Part shown: positions 35,063 through 43,689 of the stretch, in pieces | Position numbering within the stretch: the first letter of the stretch is position 1 | Layout of the letters: every line of letters begins with the position of its first letter | Origin: Bradyrhizobium icense | GTDB lineage: Bacteria; Pseudomonadota; Alphaproteobacteria; Rhizobiales; Xanthobacteraceae | Direction: 5' to 3' | Length of the DNA: 64,000 nt | NCBI RefSeq assembly: GCF_001693385.1 | Contig: NZ_CP016428.1 | Location: 5,828,001-5,892,000, forward strand | Notes under the pieces: generated by a model | Seen by the model: only the letters and a program-made list of their open reading frames with translations | Told to the model about the DNA's origin: nothing | Databases searched by the model: none | Position numbers and translations under genes: made by a program

Positions 35063-35992
35063 TTATTTCAGTTGCTGGGCCGCACGCTCGGCGAAGCGAT
35101 TGGTGAAGGTTTTGCTGAGGTCAATGTTGGCCGTAGCGATCCTGGGGCCGAAATCGCTCAACACAGCCAGCGGTACCTTGGCCGCTTCGGCGTCCATCGG
35201 GCCGGTCTGGGAAAACAGCGCCTTCGACGCTTTCAGGGCATCGATGTTCAGCTCGCGATTATCAGTCTTGTACCGGGCCGGGACCGCGTCAAAGAGTTGC
35301 TCCGCGACGAACTCGTCCGTGGTCTGCACCGCAGAGACGTCCCGTGGACGAGGCAGCGTGATCCTGACCTCGCCGACCATCCGGCTGGCAGGGCCTGCGG
35401 ACATCACTACGACGCGGTCGGTGATCGCCTCGTCGAGATCATGGGTGATGAAGATCGAGGAACGGCGCTCGGCCTGCCAGAGATGGGGCAGGATGGGGTG
35501 CATCAGCCGGCGCGTGTGAACGTCGGGCGTCGAGAAGGGCTCGTCCATCAGAATGATTTTCGGCTCCATGATGACCGTCTGCGCCATCGCCGCGTGCTTG
35601 CGTTGCCCGCCTGATAGCTGATGCGGATAACGCTGCTCAAATCCCGTCAGGCCGACTTTGGCGAGCCACGGCCGAGCCTCGGCGCGCGCCTCCTTGAGTG
35701 ACTTGCCATGAAAGACGAGCCCGAGCCCAACGTTGTCCTGTGCGGTCTTCCACGGCAGTAGGCCCTCCTGTTGGAGCATGTAGCCGGACTGATCATTCAG
35801 TCCCGTGAGCGGCTTGCCGAAGATCTGAACGTCTCCCGACGCGGGTTTTAAGAGACCTGTGACAGTGTTCAGGATGGCGGACTTGCCGCAACCGGTTGGG
35901 CCCACAACCGCAACGAACTCCGCATCGCCTACCTGGAGGTTCATGCTTTTGACTGCGATGAATGCGCCGAAGCGGATCATTACCTCGCGCAA
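35063..35992 (-). CDS. Chimeric ABC ATPase fused to a binding-protein C-terminus
   Basis: A 309-residue ORF. Residues 1 to about 220 are an ABC ATPase of the nitrate/sulfonate/taurine type: Walker A GPTGCGKSAIL, QQEGLLPW at the Q-loop, signature LSGGQRKHAAMAQ, Walker B LMDEPFS and switch FITHDLDEAI. Several positions are unusual, with Ala after the Walker A lysine-serine and FSTPD where FSALD is usual. The last 70 residues (RYKTDNRELNIDALKASKALF, then LSDFGPRIATANIDLSKTF) resemble the C-terminus of a periplasmic binding protein. A deletion has apparently removed the permease and most of the binding protein. The start is TTG and weak. The fusion is unlikely to work as a transporter. Confidence 0.75.
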   Translation of the reverse strand: MREVMIRFGAFIAVKSMNLQVGDAEFVAVVGPTGCGKSAILNTVTGLLKPASGDVQIFGKPLTGLNDQSGYMLQQEGLLPWKTAQDNVGLGLVFHGKSLKEARAEARPWLAKVGLTGFEQRYPHQLSGGQRKHAAMAQTVIMEPKIILMDEPFSTPDVHTRRLMHPILPHLWQAERRSSIFITHDLDEAITDRVVVMSAGPASRMVGEVRITLPRPRDVSAVQTTDEFVAEQLFDAVPARYKTDNRELNIDALKASKALFSQTGPMDAEAAKVPLAVLSDFGPRIATANIDLSKTFTNRFAERAAQQLK

Positions 35993-36172
35993 GTCAACGG
36001 CCAGCGTTGGCTGCCCTTCGCGCTTCAGAACTCGTTATGTTACGTGCAACCCATAGACCTGTGTGTGATAAGAGTCAATCTGTTCTGGTGTTCAGAACCA
36101 CCTTCTTACTTCCGTGATGGATTTTTGCGCCTGAAACTGATAGTGGTTCTACACTGCAGAACTGGAGCCGAG

Positions 36173-36862
36173 ATGAGCAAGACAGGGGTTGACGCGGTCA
36201 GGAGAGCGCTCGCGATCCTGAAAAGCTTCAACGCGGAGCGGTCTGCGATGACGCTGACGCAGATTGCGGAGATGACGGACCTCTACAAGAGCACAGTGCT
36301 CCGATTGGCCTCTTCGTTGGAGGCTGAAGGCTTTCTCGTCCGCGGCGCGGACCGGTTGTTTCGACCGGGACCGGAGTTGTGGCGTCTTGGGGCGCTCTAT
36401 CAGCGCGGTCTGGATCTTGGCGAAGTCATGCGGCCATCGCTTCGTCGACTGGTTGAGGCAACGGGGGAAACTGCATCCTTTTATGTTGCAGATGGCGACG
36501 AACGCATCTGTCTCTACCGCGTCAATTCTCCACGTTCAGTTCGACATCATCTCGAAGAAGGCCAGCGATTGCCGATTGATCGCGGCGCCGCCGGGCGAAT
36601 TCTCACTGCATACCGCGAGCCAGCGAACGTCGAAGGGAAGAAGATCCGCAATAGAGGCTTTTATGTTTCGATCGGAGAGCGGGATCCGGAGGTCGCCGCG
36701 GCGGCCGTGCCGTTGATCGACGTACACGGCAAACTGAGGGGCGCCCTTTCGGTATCAGCGATCAGGACGCGCTTCGATACCGACGCCCGAAAGGCGGCAA
36801 TCGATGCTCTCAAATCGGAAGCCAAAGCCTTAGCGGGGTTGCTGCCTGCGAGTGATCAGTGA
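36173..36862 (+). CDS. IclR-family transcription regulator
   Basis: A 229-residue IclR-type regulator. The N-terminal winged helix reads VRRALAILKSFNAERSAMTLTQIAEMTDLYKSTVLRLASSL. The effector domain includes FYVADGDERICLYRVNSPRSVRHHLEEGQ and the loop RNRGFYVSIGERDPEV. The ATG at 36173 has GGAG upstream and gives a normal N-terminus. It is divergent from the chimeric ABC gene, so it probably once controlled the transporter/CoA transferase operon. Its ligand is unknown. Confidence 0.88.
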   Translation: MSKTGVDAVRRALAILKSFNAERSAMTLTQIAEMTDLYKSTVLRLASSLEAEGFLVRGADRLFRPGPELWRLGALYQRGLDLGEVMRPSLRRLVEATGETASFYVADGDERICLYRVNSPRSVRHHLEEGQRLPIDRGAAGRILTAYREPANVEGKKIRNRGFYVSIGERDPEVAAAAVPLIDVHGKLRGALSVSAIRTRFDTDARKAAIDALKSEAKALAGLLPASDQ

Positions 36863-37005
36863 GGGCGTCCGCTGTGCGGCATTTGTGAAGAAGTCGACGC
36901 GGCTTCGGCAAGGGCTGGCAGTATCCTGGCGCAGCATGAGCCAATCAGGGACTTACCGGCTGTTCAGAGGCAGAGCAGCCACGTTGAACGATCGAGTACA
37001 GAGTG

Positions 37006-37272
37006 ATGGACGCGAACGACATTCACATTCGATTCGATGCGCCCGCCATGCTTCGCAAATGGCCCTCCATAAACAATGAGCGTCGTGCAGACAGAAGCAC
37101 CTATCTGCTGGCGGAAGGCACGCTGGACGACTGCATACGAGAGTTTATGACCAAGCCTGAGGCCACACGTCATCTTTACGAAATCCACACAGCGCCGCAG
37201 CCTCCACTTATAACGGAAATCTTATCAGCCGATCCGATCACGGAACTCGCCAGATTCCGAAGTTTCCTCTGA
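37006..37272 (+). CDS. Small hypothetical protein
   Basis: An 88-residue protein. The core (YLLAEGTLDDCIREFMTKPEATRHLYEIHTAPQPPL) is well structured, and the tail SADPITELARFRSFL is helical. I recall similar short proteins in bradyrhizobia but no function. GTG at 37003 overlaps the ATG chosen here. It stands between the IclR gene and an opposite-strand membrane protein. Confidence 0.55.
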   Translation: MDANDIHIRFDAPAMLRKWPSINNERRADRSTYLLAEGTLDDCIREFMTKPEATRHLYEIHTAPQPPLITEILSADPITELARFRSFL

Positions 37273-37438
37273 TCGGGATGTTCTTGTCGGCACTTCTGGG
37301 CCAGGCGAAGATCAGCCTCAAAGTCGGTGGAGTCTCAGATCAAGGACAACAGTTCCGCTTTGCCCTCGAATGCAGAGCTAGCGCAGGTGCCGCTTTCGTT
37401 CTTGAGACCGACTGCCCGGAACATAGGCTCTTATTCAA

Positions 37439-37795
37439 TCAGAAGCGATCATGCAGCTGCCCGCTGCGCGCCTTGTCGCCGACCGTCTCAGCCACGAACC
37501 GTCCCGATCCGCGCGGCGGGCCCTCCGGTTGCCGTCGCCCCATCGCCATGATGGCGGTGCCCATCGCGCTGGAGCTGAGGGTGACGATGAAGCCGAACAG
37601 GAGCAGCCCCAGCGCGACGCCGGGGGTGTGATCGGCCAGGATGAGGCCTCGTATGTTGCCGGGATTGAGCAGCATGAGGCCACCGACCAGGAGCACCGCC
37701 AGCGACACGCCCGCGGAAAAGTTGATCGCGAGCAGCCGGAACAGCGGCGCTTCCAAAGCAAGGCGCCGGCGCGGCGACAGCGCCTCTTCCTGCAT
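37439..37795 (-). CDS. Two-helix membrane protein, hypothetical
   Basis: A 118-residue protein with two membrane helices (LAINFSAGVSLAVLLVGGLMLL and GVALGLLLFGFIVTLSSSAMGTAIMAM) joined by NPGNIRGLILADHTP. The start at 37795 was chosen because GGAGG stands five bases before it; the frame stays open upstream. The sequence after GRRQPEGPPRGSGRF looks less conserved. Similar small inner-membrane proteins occur in Bradyrhizobium. No role is known. Confidence 0.6.
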   Translation of the reverse strand: MQEEALSPRRRLALEAPLFRLLAINFSAGVSLAVLLVGGLMLLNPGNIRGLILADHTPGVALGLLLFGFIVTLSSSAMGTAIMAMGRRQPEGPPRGSGRFVAETVGDKARSGQLHDRF

Positions 37796-37920
37796 GTCGT
37801 CCTCCATCGCAAGAAAACCCATCGCATTTTTCGACCGATCGACCGCCGGCTCGCCTGTTGAAAGACGAAGCGGCGCCCGGTTCTGATCACAATCGATATA
37901 CCCTTGTTTTAGTTCCCAAT

Positions 37921-38115
37921 TCAGCGCGCTCGCGCCGTTCGCACCATGCGACAATCAAGCATCAGGCGGCCGAGCGCCACCTCGCCGTCCTCGAAATTGC
38001 TGCCCAGAACCGTCGGTTCGGTCACCACACGCGCGCGGCGCCAGGAGTCCTCGTGGTCGCGTCCATTGAACCCGAATAGGGCCGCAGTGATCGCTTCCAA
38101 CGCTGTGCTCGGCAT
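37921..38115 (-). CDS. Possible small hypothetical protein
   Basis: A 64-residue frame with strong G/C preference at third codon positions, as in real genes of this genome. The sequence TALEAITAALFGFNGRDHED, then SWRRARVVTEPTVLGSNF, looks soluble and structured. No family is recognised and no clear ribosome site is seen. It could be a gene fragment. Confidence 0.35.
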   Translation of the reverse strand: MPSTALEAITAALFGFNGRDHEDSWRRARVVTEPTVLGSNFEDGEVALGRLMLDCRMVRTARAR

Positions 38116-39183
38116 CAATCAAGGGCCGCTTGGTCGATGACGTCGGAGTTCTCCCAGATTCTGGGCCTTTGACCGACGTCTATACTCCGAAGATTTTCGC
38201 TTTGCCCAAGTGCGGCCCAACCCTCTGCATGATCAACCGTGCGTGTAGGAGACTCTATCCGCGCCGGCAACTTTCGCACACAAATAATCAGATGCCGGGA
38301 CACGCTGATGCATGACGTACCGAGCGTGACCGCTTTACACTGGCCGAGTGCCGATCTTTCTTGATCTCCCGGTGTACACGTCCTGCACACGCCGCCTTCT
38401 ACCTCGTTGAGATCACCGGACGACAAACGAAAGGTCAGCAAACTTCGTCCGGCTTGGCACGGCGCGAGGGAACACCGGGCCTGATGTAAACCAGAATGCT
38501 GTTGATGCTATTGGCGGGGATAGCTGAGTTCGAATTGTCGATGCGTACATCCCACCACGGATTCCACAGCCGTTGATTGGAATGACGTTGATCACAAAAA
38601 ATGTGATCGCATTACTCTAGCTGCGATCAGAACATATGAAGTGAGACGCGTCCCAAATGAGATAGAAAAAGCAAAATGTGCTGACCGGTGTTCAATAGCG
38701 TTCCCCGACGAACCTCCTAGAGCTGCATAGGGCTCGTCGCAGTGCTCAGGTCCTTCCGCCCAATTGTCTATGACCTGTCCGCTTCAATCCGCCTGCGAGT
38801 GATGCGGGCTTTCCGACTCATCGCGCGACAATGGGCGAGCAGGCATCTGGGACCCGGGCAGAGAGTGGCGCTCCCATTGGCCAGCGAGCGTTGCGCAGCC
38901 CCTGCCTGTGGATGGTCGCGTTTGCAGAACCAGACCTTATCGTCCCCAAGTGCCGCGCGTCTTGAGGTTTGGGCTGAACGATCTATTCTCTGAATCTGAC
39001 CGCGACATCGGGCTGGCCATTGCCGCGGCCCGGACTGTTCATCCCGCTCGGTTTCATCGTACGTTATGTACAAAACTGGTGCGCCATAGACACAATCGGC
39101 TGTTCGAAGCTGCTTTCGCAGAATGAACGCCGTCTTAAAGCCCCGGTGGCAAGCTAGCATCTCGTTCCTGATAGAATCCGCCG
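38116..39183. other. Eroded region with an IS-end-like motif
   Basis: About 1 kb with no recognisable gene. At 38651-38672 it contains TCCCAAATGAGATAGAAAAA, which closely resembles a motif at 52014-52035 and part of one at 39657-39670. The regions around these motifs are all gene remnants, so they may be scars of one mobile element family. A near-palindrome CGTACGTTATGTACA lies at about 39059. Confidence 0.4.
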
Positions 39184-39408
39184 ATGATCAGCGAAAACTT
39201 GGCCGCCATGCGCACGCACCGCATCCACCGCTATCGCCGCTTGCTTGAAACAGGCCTGGCAAGGCTTGATCGCCAATCTATCGAGAAGCGCCTGTGCGAG
39301 GACATCGCGCTCTCGATGCTTTAGTCTCCGCCAATTTTCCTTTCGGTACCGACCAGACCCGAGCTGGAAAGCCGGCAGGCGCCTCAAATCAGAATACCCT
39401 CATGGTGA
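39184..39408 (+). pseudogene. Small conserved bradyrhizobial protein, frameshifted
   Basis: The ATG at 39184 begins MISENLAAMRTHRIHRYRRL and continues LARLDRQSIEKRLCEDIALSML, then stops at 39324. The homologous continuation is in the next frame (RALDALVSANFPFG). Short proteins of the pattern THRxxIxRYRRLL...YIEKRLSEERxAL are common in this group, so this looks like one of them broken by a one-base change near 39303. Function is unknown. Confidence 0.5.
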
Positions 39409-39770
39409 GAGCCAGTCGCAATGAAATTCGGCGCGAAAGCGGGGAAATTCCCCTGAAGTATGCAGGCGCGGAATTGTATGTTTGGCGCTTTCCTTTCCGT
39501 GACAAAGTTGAACTTTCACTTTTGGATCGATCGCAACCAAATGGCATCGAACAAGCGTGCAAATCGAACGAGCAAACGCAGCCCGAATCCGACCGCGAAA
39601 AGTTCGGCTGCCCGCGAACGCAATCTGAAACTGACTAGAAATTAATGAGGCACATATCCCAAATGGGACTGTCGACTTGGAGTCACGCAGCTATAAGTTG
39701 CCGCCCTGATTGATGATGTTTCTAGCTTTAGTATTGGCGAGCACGATTTGATTATTCCAAATGCTCAAGA
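39409..39770. other. Intergenic region, no gene recognised
   Basis: About 360 bp. It contains TCCCAAATGGGACT at 39657-39670, a palindromic motif whose reverse complement matches part of the 52011-52030 sequence. Nothing else is recognised. Confidence 0.4.
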
Positions 39771-40418
39771 GTGAAGAGGCAACGGGGGGCCGGTCCAAAG
39801 GGAATTCTATTTTGCCCGAGAGAACTGCGCATCGCTCGTGGGGAACGGCGCAGGATGATTGGTGCGCTTGGATTACTGAAACGGCCTGCGATTGTGGTCG
39901 ATCGTCACGGCATGGTGCTGGATGTCAACGACGACGCCTTGAAGCTTTTCGATGACGATCTCTCGATCAAGGGAAAACGTCTGTTCGCGGCCGACCCTCA
40001 ATCGCGAATGAGATTGGACCGATTGGTCAACCAGATCCGTCTCGCATCGAGTAACCCGGGTCGTACCACCTTGCAAACCGTGATCGCCAGACGCCAGGGC
40101 CGTCCGGTCGTCGTTGATGCCTTTGTGCAAGGGTTGGAAGGCGAGGACCTATTACCGGATGTGGGCGCCCTTCTTCTCCTAACCGATCTGAACGAAAACC
40201 TTCAGGTGTCGCAGAGCTCTTTGATGGAGATCTTCGGACTGACACCTGCCCAGGCTCGTCTCGCATCGCTCCTGGTCGAGGGAAAAGCGCTGGAGGAAAT
40301 TGCCCTTGATATGAAAATTTCGCCGGGGACGGCGCGCAACCATCTCAAGGCCGTCTTCCTGCGGACCGGGACGAGACGGCAAGCCGAGTTGGTATCACTG
40401 TTGTCCCGCCTACGATAA
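39771..40418 (+). CDS. LuxR-type regulator with PAS-like part, probably N-truncated
   Basis: A 215-residue ORF. The C-terminal LuxR helix-turn-helix is clear: FGLTPAQARLASLLVEGKALEEIALDMKIS and TARNHLKAVFLRTG. Before it, AIVVDRHGMVLDVNDDALKLFDDDL has the look of a PAS sensor domain. Related proteins are usually about 370 residues with another N-terminal domain, so the gene is probably truncated. The formal start is GTG at 39771; the ATG at 39855 (MIGALGLLKRP) is another option. The first 25 residues look like non-coding sequence. Confidence 0.6.
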   Translation: MKRQRGAGPKGILFCPRELRIARGERRRMIGALGLLKRPAIVVDRHGMVLDVNDDALKLFDDDLSIKGKRLFAADPQSRMRLDRLVNQIRLASSNPGRTTLQTVIARRQGRPVVVDAFVQGLEGEDLLPDVGALLLLTDLNENLQVSQSSLMEIFGLTPAQARLASLLVEGKALEEIALDMKISPGTARNHLKAVFLRTGTRRQAELVSLLSRLR

Positions 40419-40928
40419 GTGTCGGTCGAGGTCCGGCTCGCCGGATCGAGATTTTCGAGTTTGACCGCCGCGCTGCCTTGGCCTGAGCATTTCGCAGTGG
40501 CTGCGGTCAATTTCCTCATCTTTGACAGATTGTGTCGCTGTTTCCCAAGCCGAAATCCGTGCTGCTGCCCAACACCTATGCCTTCGAATCCGAACCGATG
40601 GTGAAGGCGACCGGCTTTCGCGAATATGACGCGCGCTGGCTGTTCAACAAGGAAATCAACCTGATGGGCGTGCAGGCGCTGGGCATGGGGCTCGGCGCGC
40701 TGATCGCGGAGCTCGGTGTCAAACAGGAGATCGTCACCGGCCACGATTTCCGCGGGCTATTCGGCCTCGATCAAATATGCGCTAATCTCGGGCCTGATGG
40801 CGGCAGGATGCAAGGTGCATGACATCGGGCTTGCGGTCACGCCAATGTCATACTTCGCGCAGTTCGACCTTGACGTATCCTGTATCGCGATGGTCACCGC
40901 GTCGCATAACGACAGTGGCTGGACCGGC

Positions 40929-40936
40929 GTGAAGAT
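40929..40936. repeat. Target-site duplication, left copy
   Basis: GTGAAGAT directly before the IS21 left end. The same eight bases follow the right end. The size fits the 4-8 bp duplications made by IS21 elements. Confidence 0.85.
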
Positions 40937-41079
40937 CCCCGACGGTCGGTCAAAATCCCCCGGGTGTGGTCACCTCAAACTCCCCCACCTGATTCCGCCT
41001 GGCTGGGCGGCTGATCGGCCGCCAAGCGCGTAGCAGGACGTTTATTTTCGCCCCCTTTTAGGGAAGAGGGGACGGGGAG

Positions 41080-42840
41080 TTGAACGTCTTGAAGCCGCAC
41101 CTGCAAAGCACCGTATTTACGTTACTTGAGCGCCAGACGAGCCAACGAGAGATCCAGCGGCTGACGGGGATCGACCGCAAGACGATCCGGCGCTACCAGG
41201 CGATTTTCATGTCCCGGCGAGCGGCGGAGGCAAATTCCCCCGGGGTGACCGCCGGCTCCGAGGCCGCCGATGGCCAAACTCCCCCACCTCCGCGACCGCC
41301 GGCTATCGGAGCGACGGTGGCCGCCAAGTCGTTTGATTTCGCCCGCTCCGCCTGTGAACCGCATCGGGAATGGATCGAACAGCAGGTCCGTCTGAAGCGC
41401 AATGCGCAGGCGATCTACCAGGATCTGGTAGACCAGTTCGGCTTCACGGCGAGCTATGAGAGCGTCAAGCGTTTCGTGCGCGCCTTGCGCCACAGCGATC
41501 CCCAACAGTTTGACCGTCTCGAGTTTGCCCCCGGCGAGGAAGCTCAGGTCGATTATGGCGAAGGCGCGCTGACCCGTGATCCGAAGAGCGGTCGTTACCG
41601 CCGGCCGCGCCTGTTCGTGATGACCCTGCGCTACTCGCGGCGCAGCTTCCGGCGGGTGGTCTGGAAGTCGAGCCAGCAGATCTGGGCACAGCTCCACGAA
41701 GAGGCTTTCCGGTATTTCGGCGGCGCCGCCGGCTATGTCGTGCTCGATAATCTCAAGGAAGGCGTCATCACGCCCGACCTGTACGAGCCCGAGCTCAACC
41801 GGCTCTACGGCGCGGTGCTCGCGCATTACGGCGTCGTGGCCGATCCGGCACGGGTGCGGGACCCGAACCGCAAGGGGACCGTGGAGAACGCGATCCAGCA
41901 CACCCAGGGCACCGCGCTCGCCGGGCGGCGCTTCGAGTCACTCGAGGCTCAGAACGGGTTTCTGGAGCACTGGGAGACGAACTGGGCTTCCAAACGCATT
42001 CATGGCAGCACCAGGCGTCAGGTCGAGGCCATGTTCCAGGAGGAGAAGCCGCATCTGCAGCCATTGCCCGCGACCGGCTTCCGTTATTTCTCCGAGCTCG
42101 TGCGCACCGTCTATGACGACACCACCGTGCGGGTGGATCATAGCGACTACGCCGCACGCCCCGCGCCGATCGGCAGCCAGGTCGTGGTCCGCCTCTACGA
42201 GAGCACGATCGAGATCCGCGACCGCAGCACCCAGGCGCTGCTGCGCGTTCATGCCCGCGCCGCACGGCCGGGTTCGCTCAAACTGCCGGACAAGGAGCGC
42301 CCGTTCAATCCATCCCGTCAGACCGGCTTCCTGCTGGCAAGCGCCGGCGACATCGGACCGCAAGCGAAGGCGCTCTGTCAGCGCCTGTTCGACACCGAAG
42401 GCCGCGTCGGGCAACGCGCGATGTGGGGCATTGTCGGACTTGCGAAGAAGTATCCCGCCCGGCTCGTCGAACAGGCCTGCGATCACGCGGTGCGTCATCA
42501 CATCCATCGCTACAAACAGGTGCGCGCCCTCGTCGAGCGATTGTTCGAGCAGGCGCTCGAGCACCTTGATCAAGCACCACAACTCACGCTGCCGCTGACG
42601 CAGGATCATGCACTGATCCGTCCCGCGGCCGAATACGGCGATCTCTTTCGCCTCGGCGCCCAGAACCGTGCCAGCAACGAGAGCCGGCCCATCAACACCG
42701 GCGATGATCAGCGTGCACCAAACCGCGCTCGCGTCGTCTCCGCAACCCCGGCCAGCTCCGCCGACGCGAGCGCTCCTGCCGAGACCTTGATTGCCGATCA
42801 ACTCCGCCTTTCAACCTCCACAGGAGATCCTTCGGAATGA
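41080..42840 (+). CDS. istA: IS21-family transposase IstA
   Basis: A 586-residue DDE transposase. The N-terminal helix-turn-helix reads TSQREIQRLTGIDRKTIRRYQ. The catalytic region shows aspartates in EEAQVDYGEGAL and YVVLDNLKEGV and the glutamate in KGTVENAIQHTQ. The C-terminal part is arginine-rich. The start is TTG just after a GGGGAG run. It overlaps istB by four bases (ATGA), the usual IS21 coupling. It appears intact, so the element may still be mobile. Confidence 0.95.
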   Translation: MNVLKPHLQSTVFTLLERQTSQREIQRLTGIDRKTIRRYQAIFMSRRAAEANSPGVTAGSEAADGQTPPPPRPPAIGATVAAKSFDFARSACEPHREWIEQQVRLKRNAQAIYQDLVDQFGFTASYESVKRFVRALRHSDPQQFDRLEFAPGEEAQVDYGEGALTRDPKSGRYRRPRLFVMTLRYSRRSFRRVVWKSSQQIWAQLHEEAFRYFGGAAGYVVLDNLKEGVITPDLYEPELNRLYGAVLAHYGVVADPARVRDPNRKGTVENAIQHTQGTALAGRRFESLEAQNGFLEHWETNWASKRIHGSTRRQVEAMFQEEKPHLQPLPATGFRYFSELVRTVYDDTTVRVDHSDYAARPAPIGSQVVVRLYESTIEIRDRSTQALLRVHARAARPGSLKLPDKERPFNPSRQTGFLLASAGDIGPQAKALCQRLFDTEGRVGQRAMWGIVGLAKKYPARLVEQACDHAVRHHIHRYKQVRALVERLFEQALEHLDQAPQLTLPLTQDHALIRPAAEYGDLFRLGAQNRASNESRPINTGDDQRAPNRARVVSATPASSADASAPAETLIADQLRLSTSTGDPSE

Positions 42841-43607
42841 CCATGACCTTGCCAGAAATCGATCGCTGCCTACGACAGTTGCGGCTGTCGGGCATACGCG
42901 ACACGCTCGAGACCCGGGTCCTGCAGGCCCAGGGCGCCAGCCAACCGTTCCTCGAGACCTTCTGCCTGCTCCTGCAGGACGAACTCGATCGTCGTCAGTC
43001 CCGTCTCATCGCTCGCCGCTACCAGCAATCTGGGCTCGAAGAGAAGCTCACGCTCGCGGAGTTCGACTGGTCCTTCAATCCCAAACTGCCGCGTCAGGCC
43101 TGCTTCCAGCTGCATGCGCTGAAATTTGTCGCCGTCGGTGAAAACGCTCTGCTCATTGGCAAGCCCGGCACCGGAAAGTCGCACGTGGCCAAGGCCGTCG
43201 CCTACCAGGCCATCCTGCAAGGCCACAAGGTCCAGTATCTCGAGGCCGATGACTTCTTTCACCGTTACGCCCTCAGCCCCGCCGCTCAGCGCGAAGCGCG
43301 ACTGCGCAGCATCTTTGACTGCGATCTGCTTGTGCTTGACGATCTGTTCCTCGCTCGCACCATCCCCGACGAAGCTGGCGCTTTGCTGCAGACTCTGATC
43401 CATCAACGCTACAAATTGCACCGCAGCGTCATCGTCACGTCCAATCGCGTCGTGCAGGATTGGGGCGCTTATCTCCGCGACAACACCATGAGCACGACGA
43501 TCCTTGACCGCCTCATGCACCATTGCCATCTGCTCGAGTTCGACGGCCGCAGCTACCGCCTCAAGGAAGCCGCCGAAGCCCTTGCACGCAAAACCCAGTC
43601 AACCTAA
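42837..43607 (+). CDS. istB: IS21-family transposition ATPase IstB
   Basis: A 256-residue AAA+ helper ATPase that guides target choice and stimulates IstA. Walker A is GKPGTGKSHVAKAV and Walker B is CDLLVLDDLFLA; sensor-type TSNRVVQDWG follows. The N-terminal helical part (LPEIDRCLRQLRLSGIRDTLETR) is normal. It overlaps istA and ends about 75 bp before the right end of the element. Confidence 0.95.
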   Translation: MTMTLPEIDRCLRQLRLSGIRDTLETRVLQAQGASQPFLETFCLLLQDELDRRQSRLIARRYQQSGLEEKLTLAEFDWSFNPKLPRQACFQLHALKFVAVGENALLIGKPGTGKSHVAKAVAYQAILQGHKVQYLEADDFFHRYALSPAAQREARLRSIFDCDLLVLDDLFLARTIPDEAGALLQTLIHQRYKLHRSVIVTSNRVVQDWGAYLRDNTMSTTILDRLMHHCHLLEFDGRSYRLKEAAEALARKTQST

Positions 43608-43681
43608 TAACCTCTTGTCCTGCTCCACAGGTGGGGGAGTTTGCGCGACCACAGGTGGGGGAATTTGAAGTGACCGTCCGG

Positions 43682-43689
43682 GTGAAGAT
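43682..43689. repeat. Target-site duplication, right copy
   Basis: GTGAAGAT directly after the IS21 right end, identical to 40929-40936. The mutase reading frame resumes here. Confidence 0.85.

Larger units (their letters stand above)
40937..43681. mobile_element. IS21-family insertion sequence, complete
   Basis: A 2,745-bp element with the IS21 gene pair istA-istB. The ends are imperfect inverted repeats sharing GACGGTC followed by CAAA.TCCCCC. Subterminal repeats of CAGGTGGGGGA.TTTG occur twice at the right end and as CAAACTCCCCCACCTG at the left, typical of IS21 transposase sites. GTGAAGAT stands on both sides (40929-40936 and 43682-43689) and looks like an 8-bp target duplication. Removing the element and one copy restores the mutase sequence G-V-K-M-G-A. 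Confidence 0.93.
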
